A DNA stretch of 64,000 bases, taken from the NCBI GenBank assembly GCA_016748015.1, contig JAAOMT010000703.1, forward strand, positions 519,967 through 583,966, written 5' to 3'. The translations under genes were made by a program, and so were the position numbers. Positions 1-10,273 of the stretch are shown piece by piece. The notes under the pieces are model-generated. The model worked only from the letters and a program-made list of their open reading frames with translations, searched no databases and was not told the origin of the DNA. The stretch's first letter is position 1. The number at the start of each line of letters is the position of its first letter. Source of the DNA: Geosiphon pyriformis (taxonomy: Eukaryota; Glomeromycota; Glomeromycetes; Archaeosporales; Geosiphonaceae).

Positions 1-1264
1 GAAGAGCCTTTATTCTCTCAAAATTTTCTGGAATTATCTGAGCAACATTTACTTCTAAATCAAGCTTGGCTCAAGTATCTAATATGACTAAAAATGCAAA
101 AATCTTGGTAAATACTAATCTTAAAAAATCTACTGGTTATTCAGATTAAGCTGTGGTAATAAAAAAAATTTCTGTTAAAACATTGGCTGAGACTGTATGT
201 ACTATGCTATTTGAGTTTGAAATAATTAAGTTAATTAAGATACAATTAGTGGGGCTTTAACAAAAGGCTATAATTGAGTTTGAGCAATTGGATTATGCTG
301 ATTTGGTTGTAGCAAAGTAGTCCATTCTAATTGGGAATGATGTTATATGTATTGTTAGATCTGATAAAGACAAAGAATTTTGGAATACAAAAGACAATTA
401 TAGAACTCTGTTGTATACTTTGTCAGTGAAAACCAATACTTATAATATTTGGAATTATGTCATTTCAGTGGGTGAGAAAACTTGTATCATTGACTATCAT
501 TTGATTATATATGCTTGGGCCAAGTATGTAGTTGTATGCTTTGATTCTGCTAATTCATTAAAGTCTGCCATGACAATTACACCTGTGCTAAAGAGTACCA
601 ATCTATACTGGTCTTATCTAAGATCTGCCAAATATACAAAATATAAGAATTTAGATTATATATTCTTAAGTTGTGCTTTCAGTGAAAAAAATTCTCTTGG
701 TGCTTTTTCTTATAAAATGCTTTCTGAAGAAAATAAAAACAGACTGGCATCTATTTATGTCAAATATTCAATACCAATTGCTTATTCTGTTCCTTTAATG
801 GTGTTTTCTGGACAAAAGTCATTGGTGGGTCTTTCTTTTCTCTTTTTTTTGCACAAAATAGCTCTTTAAACTTTGGTTTCTTTTTGAAAATGAAATCTAT
901 TCTGCTGGTATCTATGAATTTGAATGATAGGTTTGCCACTCTTGAGTGCAGTCTTGCCAGTCTTGCAGAGCACATTAACAAGCTGGCTAAGAGGTTAGAT
1001 GCATTTGTGCTGATGGTTTTTTAACTTAGCTTTGGATGTTACCTGTTAATAACTTTCTCATTACAGAATCAAAAGACAGATATAGTGGTAAGTAAGAGTT
1101 TAGGTGTGGCCACTTGTGATAAGACTGTTGCAGAAGCAGTAGTTTTTGATCAGTCAATTATTTCAAAAATGGAAGAAATTTTGAACAATTTTTTGGTTAC
1201 TGTTATAGGTCTATTGGCCAAAATAAACAATTTTGGTTTAGTACTAGTTATCTGTTCTCCTTAA
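1..1264 (+). pseudogene. L1 LINE ORF1, C-terminal part
   Basis: ORF1 of this LINE family encodes a nucleic-acid-binding protein with a CCHC zinc knuckle, expected to coat the element RNA. The longest open piece is 411-869. It matches L2 ORF1 around 48290-48600, including the VGEKTC and HLIIY stretches. The knuckle is destroyed: positions that are Cys in L2 (CTKC) read as Tyr here (YTKY), which is TGT to TAT. Stops interrupt the frame before 411 and after 869. The pattern fits G-to-A decay rather than selection. I infer a dead gene. Confidence 0.75.
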
Positions 1265-1284
1265 TGATTAATTTTGTCTGAAAA

Positions 1285-2875
1285 GTAGTTACATGTAATA
1301 TAAAAGGCATGAATAACTCTGCTAAGCAAGCAGATATTATTTAGTGACACAAGAATATAAACAATTTAATTTCAATTTTCACAGAAACAAAGCTAAAAGA
1401 GAAGATTCACTCATAGATTGTTAACAGATTTGTTGGTGTTTAAGTATTTACTTCTGGTTTAAACTCTGGTTACCTGGATTTTGATATTGCAATTATTATA
1501 GATACTTTTCTAACAAAGCATATATATAAGGTTTTAGAAATACTTGGTTGGCTTCTTTCTGTCAAGCTCTTTTTCAAAAATAAACTTTCTGTTTTGATTT
1601 TGAAACTTTATGCTGAAGCTTCTATAACAGCTTGTTTTTCTTAAGCTGATGAAATCAATTCTCTAATAGCTAAAGCTATTAATGAATCCTCTTTTGTTGT
1701 TCTAAGTGGTGATTTCAATAAAGATAGTTCGTGCAAGTGTGATAGTTTCAAAAAATCCCATGATTTGGGTTTGGCCAATTCTTTGTCTGAGAGTTCAGTT
1801 GTGAATAATTACACATGAAGTAATTTAAAAAGTGCTAAAAAAACAATTAATTATGTGTTTGTTTCTTTTAACTTGGTTAATACAATAGTAGGTTACAATG
1901 TCTTGTCTGTTAGTGAACATTTTAATACTGATCATCAGACTGTTTCTGTATCAGTGAGTTTGGGTGAACTATTGAATACACATTTGCATTCCCTTTACAA
2001 ATAAGCAAACAAAAATTGTTAGAAATTCAATTTTAAAAGTACTAGTAACATCAAATAGGCCAAGTTCAAGAACATTACAGCTGTAAATACAGCTATGTTT
2101 TCTGATAAATTCAGTGTTTTTAAAGAGTTATCAAATTTAAATACAATATGGAATACTATTTACAAAGCAGTGTATTTATTAACTGGTAAGATTTTTAGGA
2201 AAAAATGATTTAAGAACTATAATAATGTTTACACTAAAGAATCATCAAGATTTCACAAGCTGGAACTTTTGGTGTCTAAGATTATTAAAGCCTCTCATTA
2301 GATATCTTACAATGAATTCATGTTATTGCTAAATACATAAAATGGTTTTGATTCTGTTAATGCATCTGTAATAAGGTTTTTTTTCTTTCAAGATCTTATT
2401 TTGATGTTATTAAATCTGCTCTGGCCAGGGTTAGAAAGTCTTATTACTCTTCTAAAATGATGGAGTCAAAACATGCTGAAGAGTCTCAGATTAAGGCAGC
2501 AATTAATAAAAGAATGAAGGATTTTGAATTAAACAAGGATTACATTATTAAGAATATATTAGAGTGTTCTTTTTACAAAGTAGTATTGGACCATTTGGTT
2601 ATTGGTAATAAACTAATTCTGGAACCTAATCAAGTCAAGTCAAAGATAGATGTAATTATAAAAAACTGAACTCAAAAGTGTAATGTAATTAAAAATCTTT
2701 CTGATAATTGGTTTTATCAGTATTGATCTTTGAATTATGTTTTTAATAATGCTTTTTCAAGTGTAATGTGTCTAGTTAGTTTTAATAAAATGTCTGCTGT
2801 AATCTCAGCTTTGTCTAATAAAAAAGCTGCTGGTCTTTTTAGCATCTTAAATGAATTGTGGAAGCATTGTAATAA
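1285..2875 (+). pseudogene. L1 LINE ORF2: endonuclease and start of reverse transcriptase
   Basis: The region translates, with frameshifts and stops, to an APE-type endonuclease followed by the N-terminal part of a reverse transcriptase. Visible endonuclease marks are the SGYL stretch near 1465, a GDFN box near 1710 and a TDH box near 1930, which in this family hold catalytic acidic and His residues. An open piece at 2457-2669 matches the region just before the RT fingers (FRKVVLDHLVV in L2). The last readable residues are a degenerate KAAG..NELWKHC near 2860. The remaining RT and the RNase H domain are missing because B2 begins at 2876. Confidence 0.75.
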
Positions 2876-3736
2876 TGTTATAAGTGATTATTTGGGGTCT
2901 TAAAGCAAATAACAAATCCATAACTTGGTGCTCAATTGATATAATAATATTGGTTTTTGAAGGTTTTCATAATCTGAAGGTTTTGAGTTAAAGTTTTTTG
3001 TATAATAAACAAAGATTCAATAGTGTCTTAGTAGCCTCCTGGAATTGCAATTCCATCAGATTTTTTTCTCAATATGATGGTTGATAATCTGGCAAAGATG
3101 TCTTTCTGGTAAGCTATCCTTAAATTCTCACTCTATATCTTTCTTTTGGGATCTTTTACCAGACTATCTTTAATGTCAATAACTCAGCACTTAATTTTTA
3201 ATCAAATTAGTCAACAACAAGAAAGAACAAAATAAAAGAAAATGAAAAATAAAAGAAAATAAAGAAATAAGCCAAGGCAATTAATGTTAGTATTCTGTCA
3301 ATAGCCATGATCAAAAGCTATTGTTCTAGCATGATCAAGTATTTGATATTATTAACATAAAGTGTTGATAGTAAAAAGTGGATTGAGATAGTAAATAATT
3401 ATTTATTGGTATTTGTAAATTGAAAGATTGCTTAGATGAAATCTAAAACTAAAAGGTCTGTCTTTTTTACTTCTAATACTATTGTTATATATACATAATC
3501 AAGATTTCTCAATTTCTCAATTTTTTACACCAGGAATTCTGGAATTTCTGGAATCCTGTAATTTTTTTAAGAGGAATCCTGAAATTCTGGAATTCTGGAA
3601 TTTCTTGTATAAAAATTCTGAAATTTTTGAAATCCTGCAATTTTTTTAAGAAGAATCCTAAAATTCCATATTTATTATGGCTACTTCTGATTGGTTAATT
3701 TATATGCTAATATTTTTTTATATTTTATAAGTAACA
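2876..3736 (-). repeat. B2 3' LTR (861 bp)
   Basis: In plus-strand reading it begins with a degenerate TGTTAT and ends GTAACA, the family-B terminal inverted repeat. It contains the T-rich and A-rich block, the hairpin near 3350-3375, the TATATATA stretch near 3490, and the GAATTC-rich array at about 3530-3670. The internal part of the element (ORF3 end, GAGCTCCATC on the plus strand) starts directly after it. Confidence 0.8.
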
Positions 3737-3749
3737 TTATTCTCTTCTT

Positions 3750-4378
3750 TTAATATTGAGCTCCATCAAAATCTTCTAATTCTAATTCTCTGTCTTTGAG
3801 TATTTTTTAAACTTCTTTTTCAAGAATTACTTGTGTTATCTTAGTCTGTAATTTTTCAAATTGGACATTAGTTATTTTTTTTATTTGGTTAATGGTAATA
3901 AAGTTCATTGCTGAATTGAGTAAGATTTCTGGTTAGTCTTGAAATCCAACTTGTAATCAATAAATGGTTCATGCTTGTGTGATTAGATTGTTTTTTTCTA
4001 CAAATTGTTTAAGTTGTTATAATATTTCTGAGTTGAATAATCATTTGTCTTATCTGTATATAAGTTCTGAATATTCAGATATTGTCCCAAGTGGTAATAA
4101 CAAAAGTTTCTTGGAAATTGTTGTATCCACCAATTCCACATTTCTATTGTCAATTCTTGATATGGTACACTTTTTGTTTGTATTTCTATTGTCATTTTTA
4201 CTTTTGTTATTATCTTATCAATAGTATTTTCTAATTTTCTCTGTTTTTTGTATTGAAATTTTTTCTTTGTATTTTTATATTGAATGATTTGTTGGTTAAT
4301 GATAATTTCTATATTTTGTTGTTGAATCAATTAGAAGAATTGTTATGCCAGTGTGTATATATTGTTAGTAATTTCCAT
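3750..4378 (-). pseudogene. B2 ORF3, unknown protein after integrase
   Basis: This is the family-B ORF3, lying between integrase and the 3' LTR. It starts at an ATG (plus-strand CAT at 4376-4378) opening MEIT, and its centre (4330-3998) is open for 110 residues. It keeps the motif WNWWIQQFPRNFCYYHLGQ near 4120, which other copies have lost in part to stops. The span is 629 nt against 630 in three other copies, so one base was probably lost and the end is out of frame. The protein is rich in Gln, Asn and Lys with no clear membrane segment. I recognise no family and infer no function. Confidence 0.7.
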
Positions 4379-4679
4379 TTTTTTGATATCTTTTATTACA
4401 TGCTAATTTCTTATATAACATTTTTAAAGTCTCAATTTGACATGTTTGGTTAAATAATTATAATTGGTTCTAGATCTTATGGAATTTTATCTGGTTGGAC
4501 TAGTATTTGTTGTATTTTCAGTTATAGAATATTATAGATAGATGATGATACTGTATAGTAATATAGTTTTAGTCGATTACCATGTGCTGTTTTGGCTAAA
4601 ATTTTGTTGCCCATTATTACTTATAGAATATAAGAAGTATATTAGCATATAAATTAGCCAATTAGAAATAACCATAGTA

Positions 4680-4811
4680 AATGTGAAATTTCAGAATTCC
4701 TCTCAGAAAAATTGCAGAATTCCAGAAATTGCAAGATTTCTCTCAAAGGAATTGCAGAATTTCAAGAATTCTAGAATTCCTGGTGTGAAGAATTGAGGAA
4801 TTGAAGAATTT
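4680..4811 (+). promoter_or_regulatory. U3 GAATTC/GGATTCC short-repeat array of B1
   Basis: Short alternating blocks of the type GGAATTGCAG, GATTCC and GAATTC repeat in both orientations just upstream of the TATA-like box at 4820-4828. Many junctions read TTCnnGAA, the tail-to-tail pair used by heat-shock factor. The same array is in every family-B LTR here but with different numbers of units, and it accounts for most of the LTR length variation. A role as enhancer is an inference from position and repetition. Confidence 0.6.
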
Positions 4812-4819
4812 TAATTATG

Positions 4820-4828
4820 TATATATAG
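4820..4828 (+). promoter_or_regulatory. TATA-like box in B1 U3
   Basis: TATATATAG lies directly after the repeat array and is conserved in the LTRs of B2, B3, B4 and B5 and in the solo LTR at 16118. It is the best candidate for the core promoter, with RNA starting shortly downstream. No start site can be read from sequence alone. Confidence 0.55.
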
Positions 4829-4949
4829 CAGTAGTATTAGAAAGAGAAAAAGCAGAATTCTTTAGTCAGAGACTTCTCAGTTTAGATTTGATTTAAGCAA
4901 CCTTTTACATTACAAATAAATAATTATTTACTATCTTAATCCACTTTCC

Positions 4950-4974
4950 ACTATCAACAATTCATGTTGATAGT
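4950..4974 (+). other. Conserved 9-bp hairpin in family-B LTR
   Basis: ACTATCAAC pairs perfectly with GTTGATAGT across a 7-nt loop. Comparable arms occur in the other family-B LTRs, for example near 19512-19540, 31393-31421 and 40690-40720. It lies downstream of the TATA box and so probably in transcribed sequence. Confidence 0.55.
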
Positions 4975-5230
4975 AATTGATACTTAACTATACTAGAACA
5001 ATAGCTCTTGATCACGGCTATTGATGGGATACTAACCATTATTGCCTTGGCTTATTTTCTTACTTTTTATTTCTTTTATTTTTATTTCTTTTCTTTGTTG
5101 TTATTTACTAATTGATTAAAAGATTAAGCACTGAAATAAAAATGTCATAGAAACTGGTAAAAAACCTGTGAAACAAGGATAAAACACTCATAGATTTGAG
5201 AATAGCTTATCAGGAGAATTACCAGCCACC

Positions 5231-5278
5231 ATGCTGAGACAAAAATTTGATGGAATTGCAATTCCAGGAAGCTACTGA
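5231..5278 (+). other. Short U5 reading frame with strong start context
   Basis: GCCACCATG opens a 15-codon frame (MLRQKFDGIAIPGSY) inside the LTR. The ATG recurs in other family-B LTRs: at 14416 (+), near 30593 (+), in the 28209-29068 LTR, and in the 5' LTR of B4, where the frame runs on for about 55 codons. It is not in frame with gag. It could be an upstream ORF or a spliced leader exon. I cannot decide which. Confidence 0.4.
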
Positions 5279-5419
5279 GGAAATTATTAATTAAATCTCT
5301 GTTCATTATACAAAGAACTCCACAACAAAACCTTCAGATACTAATGCCAACATATCAATCAAGCACCAAGTTATGAGTTTGTTATTTGATTTGAGACCCC
5401 AAATAACCACTTGTAACAG

Positions 5420-5450
5420 TTGGTGCTTTCTGTAAGATATAATTTTACAG
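5420..5450 (+). other. B1 primer-binding site and adjoining hairpin
   Basis: TTGGTGCTTTCTGTAAG follows the LTR immediately. The TGG pairs with a tRNA 3' CCA. The less decayed B4 copy reads TGGTGCTCCCTGTGAGG, which resembles the complement of elongator tRNA-Met 3' ends; that identity is uncertain. The end of the site forms a stem, CTGTAA with TTACAG (5430-5435 and 5445-5450), around a TATAAT-containing loop. Confidence 0.6.
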
Positions 5451-7560
5451 AGAACTGACACCAACAACAATCATCCAAAAGTAGTAGAATCAAAAATTAT
5501 AAAAGCAAACCATTTAGGATTCACCAAAGTCTTGTTTCAACAGTACTGCCAACAATTAAGATTAAACAACAACTATTATCGAGCAGAATTCACTTTCAAC
5601 TTTTATGTCAACAATAAAATCACAGACTGCTTAGAAAGAACAGTTAACATTGAATCTGCAAGAGAAAATTTCTATACAAAATTATTTCAACATACCAGCT
5701 TACCAAGAAATTACAGTTTCACACCAATCATCAGGAAAATCAATCAAATTATTGAAAAATACACACAACAACAATTCCCAATCACCTATGCAGACAAAGA
5801 AAAGAGAAGATTACAAACACCAATAGTGACACCAAAAGAAATCCAACTACTCACTTGGAAAAAAACTAGAGTTAAATCACCAACAAACTCATCATATCAC
5901 TATATATCTGGAAGTGCTATCAACATCTTATTAACAGGTGTGTTTATAGCAAATGCAATATTAACCTTTGAACAAATTCTATTTCAAAGTAAACAAAAAA
6001 AAGCAGAATTACTAGGAACCTATGGCAATTATTTTGAAGGATTTAAATCACAATCACCAATGCCATCAGGATTTCAATCACTGTTACTTCAACCAGATTT
6101 CAGAAATGTGAGTCCTTGAAAGATAACAGAATCAGAAGAGAAGGAAGAAAAAGAAGCTGAAGATTAAGAATTTACTTATTAGAATCTGATTCTGAAAAAT
6201 CCGAACATTGAAGCCCCAAACTTTCAGATTCAGCAAGATCTAAATTTAGAAAATCCAGAAGACGAAACTTCAAATTTTCAAACTCAACAAAATCAGAACA
6301 ATTGAAACCCTGATATTAATAATTAACAACACTTACCTTCAGTAATCATCATCAACCCACCATCAGTTGTTTTACAACTACAGCCATCAACACTTACCTC
6401 CAGTAATAGTCATCAACCCACTATTAGTTGTACTACAATAACAGCCACCACCACAACCCCAAATTCAATTACCACTTCAACCACTACAGCAAATAAACTT
6501 GAATCAAATGGCTTACACTCCAATAGTAAAACTCAAAAAGTTCACTGGTGAAGAGGATGATGCCCAAATATGATTAAATGATGTGGAAAAAGCCATTGCA
6601 GCCAATGGATGGGATGATGCTAGAGCCATGCAAGCCATCCCCTATTTTTTTAGAACACTGCCAATTCATGGTACTAAAGCTTGGTTAACAAACCCCAAGA
6701 TTTTAATGCATTCAAGCTTGCATTCCTACAATATTTTAGTAATAATAATAGTATCAACTGATTAGCAAACACTTTCACCACCATTAAGCAAAGAGAAAAT
6801 AAAGCAGTTACTACTTACTTAGGATGTTTCCACAAGAATCTGTGCCAAATCCAGGTCATACAGGCTAATTATTTTACAGCGCCACAAATCCTAAATCAAT
6901 TCATTAAAGGTTTGTGCAATAGTATCTTCTAATACGTATGTACAATGCATCCTGCAGATCTTCAAGCCACCGTTACAAATGCCAGAAATTTTGAAACAGC
7001 TGAACTTGAAGCTAACCACACTTAAGCCATTAATTTAGTAATAAACAGATCATCTGAATTGGATTTTAAGTTGAAACAATTCAGTGATTCTATCAACCAA
7101 AAATTAGAAAAATACTTAGTTAACAATCAAGCAATTTATTAATCTTCACAAAGATGCAATAATCAAGAAAATACAAATTGTTTTTAGAATCAGTCATGTC
7201 TATCATCCTTGACCAATCAACAGTGGCAGCAAAAGATGCGTGTTTGCTACTATTGTGGTAAACAAAAGCATTTGAGGATCAACTACAGATTAAGGATAAA
7301 AAACCAATAATTGGAAAGTCAATATCAAAACCCAATTACCAGTTTTAAACTCCAAATTACCAACCCAACTCAACATCATATCAACCAACTTACTTGTCAA
7401 TAATGCAACAGCCAATATATCAACCACTTGTATATTAACCTTTAATTTATCAACCACCACCACCAGTAATATATCAACTACTGCAGCCACAAATAATTTA
7501 TCAAACACCCACAATTCAAACACCACCATCAAACCCAGCTCAAATAAAATCAGGAAACCC
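5451..7560 (+). pseudogene. gag: B1 gag (capsid and zinc knuckle)
   Basis: Gag forms the particle shell and binds element RNA. The N-terminal domain is open at 5532-6119 (FNFYVN, NIESARENFY, HTSLPRNYSF), followed by a Gln/Pro-rich spacer. The capsid core begins at MAYTP (6509) and includes NGWDDARAMQAIPYF near 6603-6650. A knuckle at 7245-7289 reads CYYC....H....Y, the last Cys mutated to Tyr. Stops and frameshifts (6120, 6573, about 6720) break the frame. No ATG lies between the primer site and the N-terminal domain in this frame, so the original start is unclear; splicing from the LTR or a non-AUG start are possibilities. Confidence 0.8.
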
Positions 7561-7741
7561 TAGATCAAGAGTTACCCAAAACTGGAGATCAGTGATGGTT
7601 GTCCACCAACTAATTCCCAGTTCATCTAACCAGTCATTAGGATCACGCCAGTAGAGTTTAGGAACTGGGTATACTCAAAACCCAAGTTCCTAAAACTATT
7701 TAAGTCTCCTAGTTATCCCAGAAAACACCCCATCCAACAAC

Positions 7742-8230
7742 TTGGAAACAAACCAGAAATCACTTATCAGCAACATACTACTAGTCACCATCATAGAAAA
7801 CAAGTCATTCACAGCTAAATTTTTTTTCAAAATTAAGGAACTGACAGAAACCCCTTTGTTCAATAGAGCTGTACTCAAGGAAAAACCCATTATGGCAATG
7901 TATACTAATGCCAAAATTGATAGTTATTCTATCAAACTAATTCTAGATAGTGGATTAGCTGGCAGCATTATCACAAGACAGTTCATGGACCAATTAGATC
8001 ACCGAGTTGATTGAGCTGCCAGTGCAAAGATAATTACTGCTGATGGAATCACTAAGACTCCAATTGGTAAAATAGATAACTTATCTATTGAAGTCAATGA
8101 CATCATTGTACTGATCAAGGTATTAGTCATAGAAGTCACTTAGTACTAAGCACTTGTCAGCAATGACTGGCTGTTCAAAATTAACACAACACTTGATTGG
8201 AACACTCAAGAGTTCTAACTTAGTCAAAAC
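7742..8230 (+). pseudogene. B1 aspartic protease
   Basis: The protease cleaves the Gag-Pol polyprotein. The active-site triad DSG is intact at 7946-7954 inside LILDSGLAGSIIT, and the flap-like segment ITADG..KTPIGKIDN is near 8030-8080. A stop (TGA) follows HRVD at 8012-8014, and further stops precede ALVSNDWL near 8150. The domain sits between the Pro/Gln-rich gag tail and the cysteine-rich module, as in the other copies. Confidence 0.8.
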
Positions 8231-8579
8231 AGTTAATACACACGTGTATCAGCCACATGTGGTTACTTTAAACCAATTATTATGCCATCAGCACCACTCA
8301 TCAAGTTTGAAAAAGAAGAAAAAAAACCTATCTGAGAAGTCTACCAAGTTTCCTAAGCCAACATGGAACACAATGAACTGCCACCAATACTATTATGGGA
8401 TGACAAAAGAAAGGAAAGAAGAGAAGAAGAACTTACCAGGGAAATCAACCAAAGTTATTGGAATAATAATGACCAAAGTGAGCAGTCACCAATTTGAACT
8501 TGGGAAGAGAAGGGAAAAGGAAAAAAGAAAGAACCAGAACCAGTCATTACTCTAATATATACTCTATATATTTATTCTC

Positions 8580-9250
8580 AACCATCACAATTATAGTATT
8601 ATCGACCAAAGCTTATATGGATCAATTGTAACAATAATAAGGAATACCTAATAGCAACTAAATTTTATTATCGCCTCTATATTATTGAACACTTTGGAAG
8701 ACCAAAATGAGTTAGAAAATAGGATAATAAACTATGCTTGGCTTGTGGAGAAACTTTTCTAGATGAAGGAATATGGAATGATATTTCTGGGTGAGGAGGA
8801 ACATACGATAAATCATGTCAATACATGATTCTAATAAGTGACTGGGTGAGGAAAAAAACACCAATAGAAGCTGCCTAGAGAAGAGCTGTAAAATATCTGA
8901 ACTAATGTCCACATGATGACAATAAAATTTGGCAAATAGCACTTGTCAAAATCGAAGGAGTGTTATCAGAAGAAATAAAAACAATTAAAAATAACCCACC
9001 TGAATTTATAAAACTTGACTGGGACCCAGAACCAGTCATAAATTTCTTAGACCCAGAACAATTCTATGAATACTATCAAGAACTAGCACCTACAAGAGAA
9101 GAGCAGAAGCAATGCTTGGAAGAAATCAACACTCGACTATGTGACCACTGTTTAATTTTATGTAATTTTCAATATTGTAATAAGTGTGACCTCATTTATA
9201 ATCCACCACCATGCATGATCTACACAATCTCAGAAGAAAAAGAACCAATT
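8580..9250 (+). pseudogene. B1 cysteine-rich zinc module between protease and dUTPase
   Basis: This segment matches a module found in all elements of the window, best seen in B4 and A. The full pattern is CxxC, C, a CxC/CxxC cluster, GKWDN..CLxCG, then CxxxCQY, and about 110 residues later a second cluster LCxxC...C....CxxC. In B1 the first pairs are partly lost, but CLACGE (about 8733-8752), KSCQY (about 8812) and LCDHC....CNFQYCNKC (9139-9190) remain. Regular Cys pairs suggest zinc binding. I recognise no named family. It is absent from the usual Gypsy domain order. Confidence 0.65.
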
Positions 9251-9458
9251 AGCAGCTGCACAACAGAATCAGAATTGATTTTCAATTCCGATTCAAACTC
9301 TGATAATAATAATAATAAAAACAATGATTCCAGCTCTGCTTAATATAGCAACAAAAATAACAACAATTCAGACTCAGATTTAAAATCTGAAACCTACATT
9401 TTCTGATCTTACCAAGGAACAGGAACTTAAATGGTTCAGCAATAATAATGAAGGTATT

Positions 9459-9915
9459 ATGCCAGAACATGTGCATGATACTAATGCAAAGTTTGATCTG
9501 AGATATCTAAGAAAAAATCCCATTAAACTGGAACCCTATTCACACACTTGCATTGATCTCAAAATAGCACTAGAAATTTCAACAACAACTATGGTTCAAC
9601 TAGCATCCAGGAGTAGTTTAGCAAAAAAAAAATCAACATTAGAAGAAGAATAATTGACACAGGATATGTAGAAAATATCATTGCTATGCTATAAAACGAC
9701 TTAGAAAAAGCATATATCATAGATCCAAACAAAAAAATAGCACAGACAATATTTCTATCTCTGGTAAAAGTAGCCCAATTAGTATCAGTAGGAAACAGGA
9801 AAGAATTAGGGATAACAGCAAGAGGGATACAAGGATTTGGATTAACAAGTAAAATAGATGTGCTAGTTAATATGACAGAGAAAAAAGTTATTGACAAGAG
9901 AGAAATTATCTCCAT
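9459..9915 (+). pseudogene. B1 dUTPase domain
   Basis: dUTPase hydrolyses dUTP to dUMP and pyrophosphate and keeps uracil out of new DNA. Trimeric dUTPase motifs are readable: HDTNAKFDLRY (motif 1, 9474-9508), SRSSLAKK (motif 2, about 9608), RIIDTGYVEN in a shifted frame (motif 3, 9645-9675), KIAQTIFL (motif 4, about 9735) and RGIQGFGL (motif 5, 9822-9845, where GFGST is usual). A run of A near 9630 carries a frameshift. The domain sits upstream of RT, after the zinc module. It is broken, but the homologous domain in A and B4 confirms the identity. Confidence 0.8.
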
Positions 9916-10273
9916 CTGTCAATCAATTTCCATTCCACCATATGACTAGTACATAGTAGTCATAGAGAAAAAAGTAAGAGATCAAGTTCAAATTTTTGAG
10001 GCAGAAGCAACTCTTTGTAAATCAGGAGAGATTGGATTAGTCAATCTACACATACTAGCCAAGAACCACAGTCACATAAAAATTCCTATTTACAACAATA
10101 CAGAAAATGTCATTAAGATACTAAAAAGAACCATTATTAGATACTTAACCACCAAAATTAAAGAACAACCACCAAACTCCATTTCAGACTTTTCACAATT
10201 GTGTAGATATGTGGATATCACATCACAAACAATATACAGACAAGAAGAATATTATCTGTTCTAACCAGAACAA

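Larger units (their letters stand above)
1..2875 (+). mobile_element. LINE copy L1, decayed, cut at both ends
   Basis: This is a non-LTR retrotransposon related to L2 at 47236-63664. Its first bases align with L2 from about 47881, so the copy continues left of the window. It runs through the end of ORF1, the endonuclease and the start of the reverse transcriptase, then stops at 2875 where the LTR of B2 begins. Compared with L2 it is strongly AT-shifted and has many stops and small indels. The rest of its ORF2 was not found on the far side of B2, so the locus was rearranged after the insertion. Confidence 0.85.
4615..5418 (+). repeat. B1 5' LTR (804 bp)
   Basis: It starts TATTAC, a mutated TGTTAC, and ends GTAACA. 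U3 holds a GAATTC-rich array and a TATA-like box. A 9-bp hairpin, a T-rich tract and a U5 with a conserved short reading frame follow. It has the same length as the 3' copy with no indel, so divergence is by substitution only, and the differences I looked at are mostly transitions. Confidence 0.9.

Noticed and set aside
3964-4224. Plus-strand 86-residue hydrophobic frame
   Set aside because: It is antisense to B2 ORF3, whose minus-strand frame is conserved between copies.
7290-7532. Valine/leucine-rich minus-strand frame resembling a membrane protein
   Set aside because: It is antisense to the Gln/Pro/Thr-rich gag tail of B1. Such tails give hydrophobic antisense frames, and the copies in A (53023-53364) behave the same way.
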